Assembly: GCA_023055505.1 (NCBI GenBank)
Contig: JALIRH010000023.1
Location: 9,306,423 to 9,370,422 of the forward strand
DNA from: Callipepla californica brunnescens
Lineage: Eukaryota > Chordata > Aves > Galliformes > Odontophoridae
Reading direction: 5' to 3'
DNA length: 64,000 nucleotides
In this document: in pieces, positions 1 to 13,480 of the stretch
How the letters are laid out: every line of letters begins with the position of its first letter
Position numbering within the stretch: position 1 is the stretch's first letter
Program-made: the position numbers and the translations under genes
Notes under the pieces: generated by a model
Databases searched by the model: none
What the model saw: the letters and a program-made list of their open reading frames with translations, nothing else
What the model was told of the DNA's origin: nothing

Positions 1-3000
1 CAGTGATTCTAAAAGGAATTAGATCATGGCAGGTGAGAAAAAGATAACTTGAATCTCCCTTCTGGTAGAAGCTGATATCACATGTAATTAATACAGAATA
101 ATAGCAATGAATTCTTATCTCTCTTCATGAGGAAAGTGATAATAGATAATGTGTACATTCTGATAAGTGTGAGTCTTGTCTGTAAAGAAAACGGAAAAGT
201 GAAATGAAAATATGTAGCAAAAATGGTAGAAGGTACTGCAGTTAGTCCTGTTCAATTGACCAGTCTAAAGCAGTCCAAGCATTAGTCCTTTTCTCCTTCT
301 TGGTCATGGAATATTTTGATATATGCAAATATTCTAAAGGAGAACTTTTGTTGTAAAGGTGATAATCTGATTACAATTAGTACTCATTAAAGGCTTTTTT
401 TTTTTTGCCTAGTTTTGAGAACCTCATACCTGCAATTTCTAGATTTCTCACCTTTGACTTTAAATCCTTAGTGGTGAAAGGAACACTGAGCTATGAATCC
501 ACTAACTGTTACTGGAAGCCTACAGAAGTCCAAAGAATAACCTTTAAAGTTTATTCTAAACACTGTTGTAGATGTGCTCTATGTTTTTGTTAGATAGTGC
601 ATTAAGTGTTCAAAGAAGACACTATGTGAAGAAAATCCAGCATAGAATGGGTTGAAAAAAGCCATGGTACATTTTATTCTTTTGGGAAAAGGTTCTTGAA
701 AGTCCAGTGATTTATAATACAAAAATGAAAATGGATGTGAAACTTTACATTCATGGACTTTAAAAAAAAATCCACATGTACAGAAACAAATGTGTAAATA
801 ATGGTGGCAAAAGAAATAAGATATTTTCATTCTATTTTGTTCATATTTTAGGATCTGCAATGAAGTTTAATGAAGTAATTTCTGCATGGTATCTGCATAA
901 ATTAAATTAAATCTGTCGTTCCATATTCTCTGTTAGAAAACCATCTCCTTCTAGTTTTTTTATGATGAAAATTATTATCCTTTGTAATACGCTAGATGCC
1001 AATAAGTACTCATTTTGAAAAAGAAAACAATTTAGTATTAGCTAGAGAAATATGAAAAAGTCCCGTGCAATTAACTTTTTGTAGCTATGTAAATCAAGAA
1101 CTCATTTCAAAATTTATTTAAGAAAAAATTCCATGAATCAGACAGGCCTTTTGTGTAATGTGAAAGCTAAGTGTCTAATAAAATGCTGCCAGACTACAGT
1201 GTATATTGGGTCTATTCAGCAATGTTCAAATATAACTAAAAAATAAATGCTGACTTTCCTGATGTTATCAAAAATTCATTTTATTTCATTTCACATTTGC
1301 TGACATTTGAAGTGCATGGACACAATAATTGATTTCTTCTGAGTTTCTGAGTTTAAATAAAATTAGTGTAAATGGATTCTTTCTTGGTTTTCTGTCATGT
1401 CAATTTAAATTCAGTTATTGAGCAGAATTCTTAAAAATGAACAAATACTTCAAGGAAAATTAAAATAAATATTTACCTCTAGAAGTTTTAGGGCAGCTTA
1501 ATACAGTGGTCCTCAAAGAATAAAATTCTGGATTTTCAAATGCATTTAGCCTATGACAGTTGTATCCAGTGCATTTTGAAGAGTTATTCAGTGTCTCTTC
1601 TAATGTTAGCCTGATTTTCAGAATACCTGATAACACACTCCACTTCTTAAATTAAAATTGCATTGCAACAAAGAAACAATATAATGTGCATTGGAAAAAA
1701 AAATGAAAAAGGAGATATCTACTGACAAATACATACTGTATATTGAGTTTCACTTGGCTACATTTTTAAATACTGTATTGCCATAGAGAACTTTATAGAA
1801 TGAAAAAGGGAAAAAATAAATAAATAAATAAAGGAAGTGTTAGAAGTCATTGTGCCAAACCTATGGACTTTAGAAAGTCTCATTCTTTCATAAGGAGAGC
1901 ATATGGGAGAAGCCAAACTTCCTTGGAATCTCACCCATTTATGGAGGCTGTAGAACTTGTTCCAGGCTGTTTTGGCTTTGGTACTATTTTCATTTTAATC
2001 TGAGGAGAGTATTATCTTTTGTTTACAATTAGATCAACCATTTCTTTGTGATGCAATCGAAACTCAGAACATTCTTCCTCTATAACATCATAATATTTTA
2101 TACAAATACCCTTTTTCCTCTGTTGAATACTATCAACGTGCAAAAAGTAAACATGCAGCATATTATCAAACTAATAAATACCAGAAATTGAAACAATATA
2201 TTAGACACGTGCACACACACACACACACACACATAAAAGAAATAAAAAAGAAAAAGGAAAAAGAAAGTAGAACTTTATTCTAAATAATCTTTAAATTCCG
2301 ACTGATGTAAGCACATAAGCTTACATTTGCCAAAGTACAGTTCCTATATTTTTTAAGACAGCACTAGCAGATGAGGGGCTGATATTCCAATTGCAAAAGC
2401 ATTTTATTATTTTACTACTTGACTAAAATATCATTTACATGTAATCACAATACTTTTAAAAATTCCTGAGAAATACCAACCTAAATTTTCAGCATCCAAA
2501 GGGAGGCATTGCTGAAGCAGACTTATCCATCTTTGGAGATACTAAACCCTTACTCTTTACAGTCACAGAAAATATTTCCTAGCTGTCTTCATCTAGGTAG
2601 GTGTGTTGTAACAGCTGTATGAAGATGTTCCTTCTAATCTCAACAGTTTTATGATTTTGAAAATCAACTGCATTAACTCCAGTCAATAGAGTCACATCAT
2701 TCTTGTTCTATGAGGAAAATACCTAATTGTATTTTGAAGAATGTAAAATCTTGCTTCATTGTTGGAAACTGTAAGAAATAGATAAAGGGAATGTGGGATT
2801 AAAGGTTTTCCAAATGCTGTAGTCCTAATAAAAGTAAAAAATATTAATAAAAGATTTGCTTTTCACTGTATATTCGATATGCAAATGTTCTGTAAGTTAG
2901 CATTAGAATAATAGACTGGCTGTATTTTTAATATGTTTTATATATGCTAACTGCATTTAATGGTTTTGAGAATAGTAACTCACTTTTTCTAATGTTAAAT

Positions 3001-4896
3001 ATTCAGTTTTCATTGAGTATTCTTATAAAATAAGACATATAATTTTCCAGGTTACATTAACACATATAAACAACATAAAAATAAAAAAATATTCAGCGAA
3101 GATCAGCACTGAGTTTTAACTTCTAGAAAGCTATACTAATGGTACATACATAGGCCTTTTATTTCAAATCACTTTAGAAATATTAACAAACCAGTAGAAA
3201 ATGAGTAATTTAGAAAGCAACTCAATTGAACTCTTTTTTTTCTGAAGGAAAATAATAATAATAATAAAACATTGAATTCCATAGAAAATATAATAATAAT
3301 TATTAGTATTATAATAGTTTCTCAATTGTATCTGTAATGAGAGTGAAAATGAAACAAACAAATCTGTACTTTCCAATAACGTAAATTTCTATTTACTATA
3401 TTTCAGTTCCAAAGAACCTCAGTTCATTTCAACTTCAGAATAGCTACAATTATGTATAACAGCTGAAAAACTAACTTTATTTAGCATAGTTTCTATTTTA
3501 TTTCTTGGCCTTTCTTAAGTTCTTATTAAATATTATTGACTCGCTTTAGCACTTAGTTGTCATGCTGCAAACACAATATAGATAAGAAATCCATTTGTTA
3601 AGGATGAGAGATTCTCCTAATTGGAAAGAAATATTCCAAAGAACATTTTGTTGTCATGATATTAATACCTGACTGGTTTTACCTGATAAGATAAAATAGA
3701 CACCCCAAAATAAAAAAAGCTTTGAAACAGTAGATTTCATTAAAAAAAAAAAAAAAAAAAAAAAAAGGTTTAATTCAACAGGAGTCTATGGGATTCCATT
3801 TTTAATTCAAGAAAAATACAATTAACTTTAGGATATTGGATATAATTTGATATATTCAAAAGTATAAATACTGTTACACTGTAAAATGTTTGATTTTGCC
3901 ATCATGTATAGTTTGTTTTGCCTACAGACCATTCACTGCATTCTTAAAATCTGCTGTTACAGTTACAACCAAGTGGAATAGGTCAAACAGAAGAAATAGA
4001 TAAATTGATCTCTGCTTGGTCAATTACTTCTTGTTCTTTGGCCTAGAACTATCCAACGAACTGTAAAACAGCACAGATCTGAAGCTAAATTGTATGAGCA
4101 GTGGGCTTTCCTTGAAACTGAAAGTGAATACCGGGGTTAGAAAATTGAATGATTGTACATTTAAGACTGTGTGAGAAAGGATAAAAGCCAGGAGTAAGAT
4201 ACAGAAAGCAGGAAAATGAGGAGAAAGTGTTAGCATGTGAGGAAGCCGAGGATTATAGAGTTTCACAGTCAAAAGGCAGCAGCAATGATAGCTTAAATCA
4301 TTGCATCATCTTTATTACTGTCACTAATTTTTTGTATTGCTCACTCTATCCACACCATAGCTGTAATGAAGGAGAGGAAGGGAGGAAAGGAACTAAATGA
4401 TTCAAACAAGTCCAAATGTTTCTGTTTTATGAAATCAGAAATACAGTTTCATTTTTCAAAACGACTTGCTAAGAAGAAAAGACTTTTCTCAAACTGTGTT
4501 CCGTTGATTATTTTGCGGTGTGTTTGAGTTGATTTAACCTTATACACCCTACTGCAGTGTGACAGTTTCCATGAAACTGAGACTCAGTAATATAAGCTTC
4601 TAATTTTCCACCAGTCTGCAATTATCTTGTAATTTCAGATTTCAAATAGTTTAATATGTGAAATGACTAAATCATTTATGGTTCAGCTACAAATTTTTAC
4701 AGTTTAGCTCTATTTCTTTTCAAGCCTGGCTTCTCAGACAAAAATGAACTACAAATATAAAATGTTGGATTTTTCTAAAAAAAAATTTTCAATTTTTTTT
4801 TTTTTTTTTGTCCAGTAGACAATACTTTAAGACTTGGCATTCCAAGTACTTATATTATTCTAGGAATGGAAATAAAAAAAACAACAGACCTTCAAG
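1..4896. other. AT-rich intergenic DNA, no gene seen
   Basis: No open frame here has domain content, good codon character or splice context; the longest are under 100 codons and look random. It holds simple repeats only: an AAAT-type run near 1815-1832, a CA run at 2212-2232, a run of about 25 A at 3742-3766, and a T run just before 4811. I see no recognisable transposon in the first 4.9 kb, although very old copies could be missed by eye. Confidence 0.6.
2212..2232. repeat. (CA)n microsatellite
   Basis: About ten CA dinucleotides, followed by an A-rich stretch with repeated AAAAAG-like words. Confidence 0.9.
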
Positions 4897-5446
4897 GACT
4901 GCTCTAAATATAGTGCTTCCTGTTTGATTCTGTTGGCCCACAACATCAGAGATTGATCTTGGTGATATGGCAATATAGGCTGAACCTTCCCACCAGTATC
5001 CCATTACATGTTGCTGCTGTGTGACAGATGGCAGCCGAAGGGCAGTCTGACAGAATGGTGCCTGACAGGGAAGTACACATGAAATCGATGTGTGCTTGTA
5101 ATTCACTTAAAGTGGAAAAAATGGCACTCACTGGTATTTATCAGTGCTTGCTGGAGACCAGCTAGTGGATGTGAGGACAGTGAAAGCTGGACTGCACAGG
5201 CAACACTTTCCATGCACAGAAACCATCTTAGCTGCTATGAAAGTGGGTCAGCTCTGATTATGCGGATAGTTAAGAGTACACAGGCACTTGTTCATCATCT
5301 GTGAAAATGCATATCTAGATGTAGTGACTACATTGAAAAAATGTTTTGTAGCTGAGAATTTGCTCTATCAAAGAGTTTTATTGTGCTATTTGTACCTGTT
5401 ATAGTTTCCATGCTGATAAAGAGGAGGCACCAATTCCAGAGCAATA
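4897..5446. mobile_element. Mariner-type DNA transposon copy, non-autonomous (Galluhop-like)
   Basis: The left end reads GGACTGCTCTAAATATAG and the right end reads as its degraded inverse (GAGGAGGCACCAATTCCAGAG), fitting mariner terminal inverted repeats. The body matches, with many changes, a second copy at 47815-48330. Shared internal words include GGCTGAACCTTCCCACCAG and TGTGTGACAGATGGCAGC. No transposase frame survives. The match to chicken Galluhop is from recalled consensus ends, so the family name is an inference; the pairing of the two copies is seen directly. Confidence 0.7.
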
Positions 5447-6840
5447 TAAATTTTTAAAAGCATAACCAAGTTTTCCTAAAACAAAATAAAAATAAATAAG
5501 AAAACACAAAACATGGTTCTAAATTCATAAGTACTGATTTTTAGGTAGAGGTTCATTATTATCTGATATGCAAACATTGCAAAATATGATAACTTGTTCT
5601 CAGATGTCTTTGTCAGAATGTGCAAAATCTTCAGACCACTGGTGAAAATTAGTGTCGGGGAGGGGAAGGAAGAAGGATAAATTAGAAATCAATGGCTTCC
5701 ACAATGAATATTGGTATACAAGTTTAAGCTATACAGCTACTGCAACTGGAAAGACTTTCCATTCAAGTTGTAAAGTGTGTCACTATGAGCTGACATTCAT
5801 AGCTGTTTATCAATATGTTTCAGTTTTAATGCATAATAAAATTTCTGATTTAATTCACTGAAGTCATTTTGCAAACCTGTGAAAGTGATGAAATGAACAC
5901 TTGCTCATCAAAATAGAGTGCAGCCTGCAGCTGCAGAAACTGACTTTCAGTATATTGCAGGATTCAAAATTGATTGCTAGTGTTATGATTTATCCTAATG
6001 TTAATGGAAATAGCCTTCTGAAGTGGACTAAGGGATTTTTTCCCATAAATTCTGACCTGGAACTTACCAAAGAATTAAAAAAAAAAACAGAAAACAAAAA
6101 AATTTTCCTCTCAGCCCAGGCTTTACTCGATTACAAAATCTATGCATTTTTTATTCCAAATGGGCTACAGTTGTAAACATATCACTTTTTATTCAGGGAT
6201 GAAAAATTACACAACATAATGATCTGAGAACAGCATCAATTTTGAGGAAGAAGGAGAAAGGATTCCTCTCACAGATTAACTTAAATCATATAATGGTAGA
6301 ACCCTAATCCTGTGTTATCTAGATGCACACAGTGTCAGCTGGCATGTGGGTTCTGGCTCAGCACAGTACCAAAGCCTAGAGAGAACTCATCCAGGTCTGT
6401 ATGTGATGAAAAGTTCCATTCTATAAAGTACATATATTTGACAAAGAGCAATATAGACAACAACAATACGACAGAAAAATAAGTGAACATGAAACTCAGA
6501 TGAGACTGAAAAAGCTTCATTCTGCTTCTAAATGAAAGACATATTTCAGCATAAAGTCCAAGATGAGAAGAAAAAATATTTATCCCAAACTTGCTTCTCA
6601 AGTCCCAGCTAAATAATTCTGCTAATAGCACAATGCCCGTGGCTGTATGTAATGTAGCTGATGACATCTCCCCCCTTACAGCCCCAAAATCACCAGGAGC
6701 AGAGGTGGCTAAGACATGTGTGGACAGCATCAGTTACTTTTCTGCCACTGTCTTCATGGTGAGAGGCAGCTATAGAGCAGAGCCCTTCCAGCATGCAGGT
6801 GGTATCCATTGCAACAGAGAGGAATCATGACATTCAACAT
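5447..6840. other. Intergenic DNA, no gene seen
   Basis: Short open frames occur at 5652-5861 and 5901-6176 on plus and 6335-6730 on minus. None has a recognisable domain, splice context or composition unlike the flanks. I see no repeat that I can name. Confidence 0.5.
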
Positions 6841-6841
6841 A

Positions 6842-7112
6842 GCTGCTGTGGGAAATGGCCACAAACTGAAGTGTAGGAAGTTCCGCAAAAATGTGCATGG
6901 GAACTTCTTCACAGTGCAGTGACGGAGCACTGGCACAGCCGCACAGAGAGGTGGTGGAATCTCCTTCTCTGGAGATGTTCAAGACCCACATGGACGCCTA
7001 CCTGTGCAACCTGGGCTAGGGAGCTGCTTTGGCAGGGGGTTGGACTCCATGATCTCTAGAGGTCCTTTCCAGCCCCCAGAATTCTGTGATTCTGTGATTC
7101 TGTGATTTAGTG
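6842..7112 (+). mobile_element. CR1 LINE, 3' end fragment
   Basis: A 5'-truncated CR1 copy in plus orientation. It contains the C-terminal end of the CR1 reverse-transcriptase ORF (around 6915-7015, the stretch reading GGTGGTGGAATCTCCTTC) and the short 3' UTR with GGGGGTTGGACTCCATGATC. It ends in three tandem copies of an ATTCTGTG-type octamer, the CR1 tail signature. An ERVL LTR remnant follows directly. Certain as to class; the subfamily is not assigned. Confidence 0.93.
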
Positions 7113-7164
7113 AACCAGTTGAGCATTGGTAGATGGCATATGGTGAACAATTGCATAATGAATC

Positions 7165-7352
7165 ATTTGTTTTATGTATTGCTTTCATTTTTTGTTTCCT
7201 TCCCCAGTTCTTCTCTTTACTTTCCTATTAAACTCATAGTATCAACCCATGAATTTTATGTTCTTTCCTGTTTCTGTCCCCCATACTGCCATGAGGAAAT
7301 TGAGTGAATGTCTGTGTGGTGCTAAGCTGCCTGTGGGATTGACCACAGCATC
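7165..7352 (+). mobile_element. ERVL-type LTR, 3' part
   Basis: The segment contains CCTATTAAACTCATAGTATC followed by ACCCATGAATTTTATG and ends around GTGGTGCTAAGCTGCCTG. This order (polyadenylation signal, then the TCAACCC word, then the AGCTGCCTG end) is the same as in the LTRs at about 35030, 45071 and 52685 of this window. Only the R-U5 part remains. The class assignment rests on recalled avian ERVL LTR structure. Confidence 0.6.
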
Positions 7353-10300
7353 TTTTTCTGGGAATAGGAATGACTACAGCTACAGCACAGCTGTATTAAA
7401 TCTCTGAATTCCCCCAGCGAAGGTAAAAAGCTTTCATATATAAATTTTATTAGTAAAATTCTCCTTGGTTTCTGTGGGAGAGAAGCACAATGCCTGGAGG
7501 AATTAGCAGCACCATAAAGAAGCATATTGCTTAATGTGTGAAGAGTCACCTACCGTACTTCTTTTAAAATGAAAAATATTTTTTCATTATTTCCTTATAC
7601 GAGTGCTGGCTACCTTCCTGGATTTAACTAAACCTCCATTATCTGTTGGTTTACTGTAGTATTACACAGATTTTCATCCTACTTATGCCCTGCAAAGCTC
7701 AGTCTCCTTCATTTTCATCTGAGCAAGTGACTTGACATTCACATGGAATTCCTGCTTATTGCAGAAAGTAAGCATCAAAACACCTGCTTATGAAAGGCCA
7801 GTGCTAGTAGCAGAGTTCAAGCTGATCCCCAAGGTTCATAAGTGTTCAGGGGGTGTGAAGCACTAGAAAATGAATGAACTGATGAACTTTTAGAGGTCTC
7901 CAATGCATAATTAATTCAAACTATAACTCTCCCATTGGCTAACACTGGAGGAAGTTAACCAGAGCTAATTAACACGTACTTTTGTGGTCTGCTTGGTTTA
8001 ATTATTTTGCTTCATCCTGTTAGGGCAGAGCATCTAGATAATACTGATTAAAAAAAATCCTTGTGAAAGTGCTTGCTTGGCTGAAATGCCACATATCATG
8101 ATTGAACAGACTTGTGTCCTCACTGCAGGCATTTTTTTATATACTGCCCAAGCAAACTCTGCTGTCAGAGCTATCTGACACCTAACTGCCATGGGAATCT
8201 GGGTGTTAAATAATATAGGCATGTGTGATGAGCAAAATTTCTTGACTGGCTCACTTGATTGAAACAAAAATAAATTCTCAATTTTTCATGAGTTGTACCC
8301 TCTTGAATTAAATAGAAGAATGGAAGAGTTTCAGGAGGTACACTGGACTAAGATCTTTCCCACACAACATTTCGTATCCTTCTTGGATGGACAGTATTTG
8401 GAGGGGAAAAAAACACTACGTTTGGTAGACTATACACGTACAATTTAGGGCAGAAGTAGGTAGCTTGGCTGTTAGAAAGATACAACCAATGTAAACCCTA
8501 CCTTTAATTTTAAACAGAAATCTTGTCTATGCTTATGGTTTTTTCATGAGAGTGAGCATTCAGACCAATTGTTCTGCCTGCCAGCCCTAGAAGAAAAAAA
8601 AAAAAAAAAAAAACTAACATTTTTCTTTCACCTGTAAACAGCACGCATTCAGTGATATTCAGTAGTTAACAGTACATTATATATGACCATCAGATTAGTA
8701 GGAAAAACGGAAAATAAGGTACTTATGGTTCTTACCCGTTTCCTTCTGGTCATACTGTACAGTTTGTACTCAGCTAAGTCCCTGATTTCACACTGATTGT
8801 TGTAAATCAAAACCCTTGACATTACAGACCCACATTCATAAAGTCAGAGAAGTACACAGTGTACCTGAGGACTCCCAGGAGAGGGTGCCTCAGATCTTTA
8901 TCTCTTCTTGGGGCAGGCACTGTACTTGAGGGGGCAGGCACTGTACTTGAGTACTAGTTAGAGATGCTTGCTGTCACCAGCACACATCTATTTAGACCAC
9001 AAAGACTGCAGGATTTTTGAAGAAGCCTGGTTTACTGTAAACCTTGCCTGGTCAGATAAACACTTATCGCTCCTTGACACAGAGATTCACTGCTGATAGC
9101 AATCCTTACTTGACCATTTTTATTTTCCAGTGAGACATGTTGATTTTTTGGTTGAACAGATGTCTTGATTGTGTATGTGAGAATTTCCACAGACTCTCCT
9201 GACACCTCTCCTTACGTGACAATTTTTTTTCCCTGCTGATCCCCAAAACAGAATAAACAAGGGCAGCAAGGCAGCATATCTGCACATGTGACTTTACATG
9301 CCAGACTAAGGGCAGAATGACAAATGATGCTGAGATAACACTGTTCTCTGTTGTAGGACAATAGTAATGGCAGGAATTAAGCTATAACTTTTTCGGTTAT
9401 CATGTTATAGCCTTACATATACAAGAATTTTGTACGTTCTGGGGATGATTAAACAGCTGGTTTTGAATTAGAACAAAGACACTAGTGAACAGTTATTCTC
9501 CACTGCATGGATCTGTCTTCATGAGAAGACATACTGCACTGTTCTGCAGTGATGAAGCTCGAAACAGTTTTCATATTCAGTGATCTACAGGGAAGGAAAG
9601 ATTTGTCAGAAGTCATGTGACTGGACAGCTGCACAGTTTGGTGCAGATGCAGGGCTTAACCTAATTGCAGCTGTACTTAAAAAGAAATCATCAATGGAGA
9701 CACTAAAGATGCTGAAGTAAAAAAACAGATACTTGCACAAAGCGTGTTCCATCTCACTTTGACTTTTCTCTGCTGGCTTCACCACATTTCTCCTGCTGGT
9801 CTGGTTTCTGAGTGAAGGGTTCATTCACTCCAGGACAGGCTCTCACAGGCTCTTGCTTGCTGGAAGCAGTCCAGAGACTTTTGTTATTTCTGAAATTATA
9901 GAAATTAAAAGAACCTGACTAGCTCTTCCTGAGCAGAAATGAGTGCACTAGTGAAAACAGAGGAAAAATGCACTAGTGAAACCCAGTATGCCCTGTTATA
10001 TCGTGAGACTTCTGTAAGAGAAGGAAGGGATGTGTCTGTGATGGGACAACCTTCAAATCTAAAATCTCGGTATTTGTGAGGTAAATATTTGGGAAAGTTT
10101 CTCCCATGTTGTAAGAGTTTTCATTATTCAAATATAAAATGATTGAAGCTTTATTTTCCATGCAAAGTTATTCTTCCAAGTTATTCTTCAGTGAAATTAT
10201 GTCTCCTCTCCACTCTACAGATCTCCTCAATTATCCCCACCAGCCCAACACCTAGTTCCAAAAGGTGATCTAGGAATATTTCCCATCATTTAGCATGAGG

Positions 10301-12528
10301 CTGCATTTTTTTTCCCTTCTATTTCTGATATACATCAGTTAGATGTCATTCTGACCCACACTGCTCTCCCTTTTTAATATCTCCCTCAATTACTTTTTTC
10401 TTTCCTTCATATTCAGATACTTTCTCCACCTGGCATCTACTGTAATCCTCTTTTCTTGTCCTCTAGTAACAAAACATATAAGGAAAACATGTAGGTACCT
10501 TTAAAGAATACAGATTTCAGTGGAAAAAAAGTGTGTTCCTTATAAGAAAATAATCTCAGATGTTAGACTGTTCTTACAGTGGGTTGTGTGACAGACTTTC
10601 TTTAACTTTCTTTAAAGCCTCAGTGATTAAAATCTGATTCCTTCTAATTTTGATTTGGAACTGCCACGCATCACTTATTCAGTCTTTGCTATGGAGCCAC
10701 TGAAAGACTACATAAATATTCTTGTAAGTATAAGAATAACATGCTTGTAAATTTCCTTTGGGTCAAAAAGATTAATTTGTTCTATTAATTAGCATTCAGA
10801 CCACTGAGATTTAAATACAATTTGCAGAATGCTAAGCAAAATAGTCTACCAGGATCTAATATCTACTTTGTTCTACTTGATTAAACACAACACAAGTGCC
10901 ACTGGAACTCTTGGAACTACATAATATACTTTTATACACAGATGTCCCAGTTTCTTCTTCATTTGCATTTACTCAGACATTTAAACTACAGTATTTGCTA
11001 TCAAATCTCTCATGCTGAGGAAAAGTCTGAGAGATATTAGCTCTTTTTTGGCCTAGTTCTTTCACATATTTTTTTTCATTCTTTTTTTCTTTTCTCTTTT
11101 CTTTTTTCTCTCTTTTTATGTTCTTTTATTATTGTTGTTGTTTTTGTTTGTTTTTTTGTTTGTTTTATGGCCTAAGACTCCAATTAATTTATTATTTATT
11201 AATTTATGGGAGAAGGCATAAACTCTGGTGTGCTTGTATTTGTAATAGAAATGAGGGTGCCGATTTTTTTTTTTTGTAGGGTAAATCCTCTGCAATAATT
11301 AAGGACTTCAGAGGGGAATGGGTACTACTGAGAGGAAGTAATATATACTGTGGCTCTTAAAATATGACTTTAAAATTGTTACTTACAGTAAGCATCAAAG
11401 CAGCCATTTTTAAAAAATATATATTTTCATAATGGAATATCATTTGAAAAGATTTTTTTTTAAGATTTCTAAGGAAAAAAAATCACATATTTGATTTGGA
11501 AGAATGAATGAATATCAAAATGGTGTCATATTTAAAGAGAAACATTGGAGTAATTTTTTAATAAGCAGCCTTATCTACTATCACCTCTCCAAGTAGATAA
11601 TTTGAATAAATACCAAAACATTTTTTGTAAGTATTCTTCAAAGACCTAAGCCTTTTTTTAAATAATAGCACAGAAATTGATAATGGTTGGTTATTAAACA
11701 TAATTGTGACTAGTCACCAACAGCCTTTTGCTAACAGGCAAGATGCAGAAAGCAACACTACTTTGTCAAATCACAAATAAAAATAGCCAGTGTATCAAAT
11801 GCACCATTTTCCTACACTAAAAGTCAGATCCTGTATGTTTGTTCCAAACATTCTGTCAAATGCAGTCATCTGTATAAGAAATATCTGCAAGAGAAGGCTT
11901 AATCTATTAACAGAAGAAAGACTACCTAGTACATTAAATAACATAGTTATTATCAAACACATGTACGAAACCTTCATAACAATCATAGAGAAAGTAGACT
12001 GTAAAAGTACAATGCCTTATTCAAATTAAATAGCATTTATTAAAATCTTCCAGAAAAGAGTCTTCATTCCAAAAAATAAGTAAGATAACGTTGTTAAGTA
12101 CATTAATGATTATTGGAAGTAGAATGTGAAATAAGCGACACGAGTTCCATTTTTCTTACTCATAATTTGAACCTTCAGCTACCAATTTCGTATTTCTTCC
12201 ATGATGAAAGGCAAGTATTCTTCCCTTCATAACAAAATGAAGAAACTGAATTGCAAATAAATTAAAGTTACATTCATAGAAGATCCTACTGATATTGGAG
12301 CTGAGAACACTCAAGTCTTATATTTGGTTATATTAACTTTTGAATAACTCACTTCCCACAGTTACAAGATCTTCTCACTTGGCATTCTGTTAGTATTTTT
12401 TACTGCTTAAAATGTAGCACCAACAGAATTTTTTATATACGTAATATATAAAATTGTTAAATGTCAATCAATTAATTTTAGACAGCATACTTCATACAAA
12501 ACATAGTTCAAGAACCAAATATGTATAA
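7353..12528. other. AT-rich intergenic DNA, no gene seen
   Basis: No supportable gene. Contents noted: a short A run near 8589-8612, a perfect 22-base tandem duplication at about 8911-8955, and a pyrimidine-rich stretch with T/C and TTTG runs at 11040-11170. Open frames at 8034-8267, 9606-9824, 9973-10161 and 11790-12029 lack any recognisable features. Confidence 0.55.
8911..8955. repeat. 22-bp perfect tandem duplication
   Basis: The word GGGGCAGGCACTGTACTTGA occurs twice in a row, separated only by two G residues. It is a two-copy direct repeat in otherwise non-repetitive DNA. Confidence 0.9.
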
Positions 12529-12708
12529 GCTGGGGAGGGATATTTTATAGGCACATGTAGTGATAGGATGAGTGGAAATGGTTTTGAACTGGCAGGGGGT
12601 AGATATTAGACTAGACACTGGGAAGAAATTCTTTATTGTGATGGTGGTGACACACAGAACAGGTTGCCCAGCGAGGTTCTGTATGCCCCCTTCCTGGAGG
12701 CATTAAAG
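12528..12708 (+). mobile_element. CR1 LINE fragment, plus orientation, 3'-truncated
   Basis: The plus strand reads the C-terminal end of the CR1 ORF2 (words such as GGTTTTGAACTGGCAGGGG, GACACTGGGAAGAAATTC and GAACAGGTTGCCCAGC). It stops abruptly near CATTAAAGAG at 12700-12710, where minus-oriented CR1 sequence begins. It lacks the CR1 3' tail. With the next entry it forms a tail-to-tail inverted pair. Confidence 0.85.
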
Positions 12709-13480
12709 AGAGGGAGGGGGAGGATCACCTCCCTCAACCTGCTGGCCATGTTCTTTTTACGGTATCCCAGGATACCACTGGCCTTCTTGGCCATGAGGGC
12801 ACACTGCTGGCTCATGGTCAACCTATCGACTGCCAGGACACCCAGGACCCTCTCCTCAGAGCTCCTCTCCAGAAGGTCATCCCCCTCCAGAAGGTCATCC
12901 CCAAGCCTATACTGGTGCATACAATTATTCCTCCCTGGGTGCAAGACTCTACACTTGCTCTTCAAACCTCATCTGCTTCCTTTCTGCCCAACTCTCCAGT
13001 CTGTCTAGGTCTTGTTGAATGGCAGCACAGCCTTCAGGTGTGCCAGCCAATCCTCCCAACTTCGTATCATCAGCGAACTTGCTGAGGGTGGCCACTATCC
13101 CCTCATCAAGGTCACTGATGAAGATGTTGAACAAGACCGGACCCAGCACGGACCCCTGGGGTCACCGCTGGTCACAGGCCTCCAACTGGACTCTGCACCA
13201 CCAACGACAACCCTCTGCACTCTGCTAGTCAGCCAGTTCTCAGCCCTCTTCACTGTCCACTTGTCTATCCCACACTTCCTTAGCTTTGTTATAAGGATGT
13301 CATGGGAGACAACATCATAGAAGGCCACCAGGTTGGTCGAGCATGATCTCCCCTTGTTGAACTCATGCTGGCTACTCCTGATAACCTCCTTTCTTTACAA
13401 TTGTCTGGAGATGTCATCCAGCACAAGCTGTTCCATCACCTTTCCAGAGTCTCCACATTTTTCCTGGCAGTAGCCTTCCA
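12709..13480 (-). mobile_element. CR1 LINE reverse-transcriptase fragment, minus orientation
   Basis: Minus-strand frames encode pieces of a CR1 ORF2 reverse transcriptase. Seen are an [19 protein letters not shown] segment (13328 downward), [30 protein letters not shown] and the catalytic FADDTK motif (13149 downward), then a thumb-region piece ending in MASRLREVILPL (about 12715). The frame is broken between 13328 and 13149, so no enzyme can be made. The 3' part is absent; the element stops where the inverted CR1 piece begins. The outer edge near 13480 is approximate. Confidence 0.88.
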
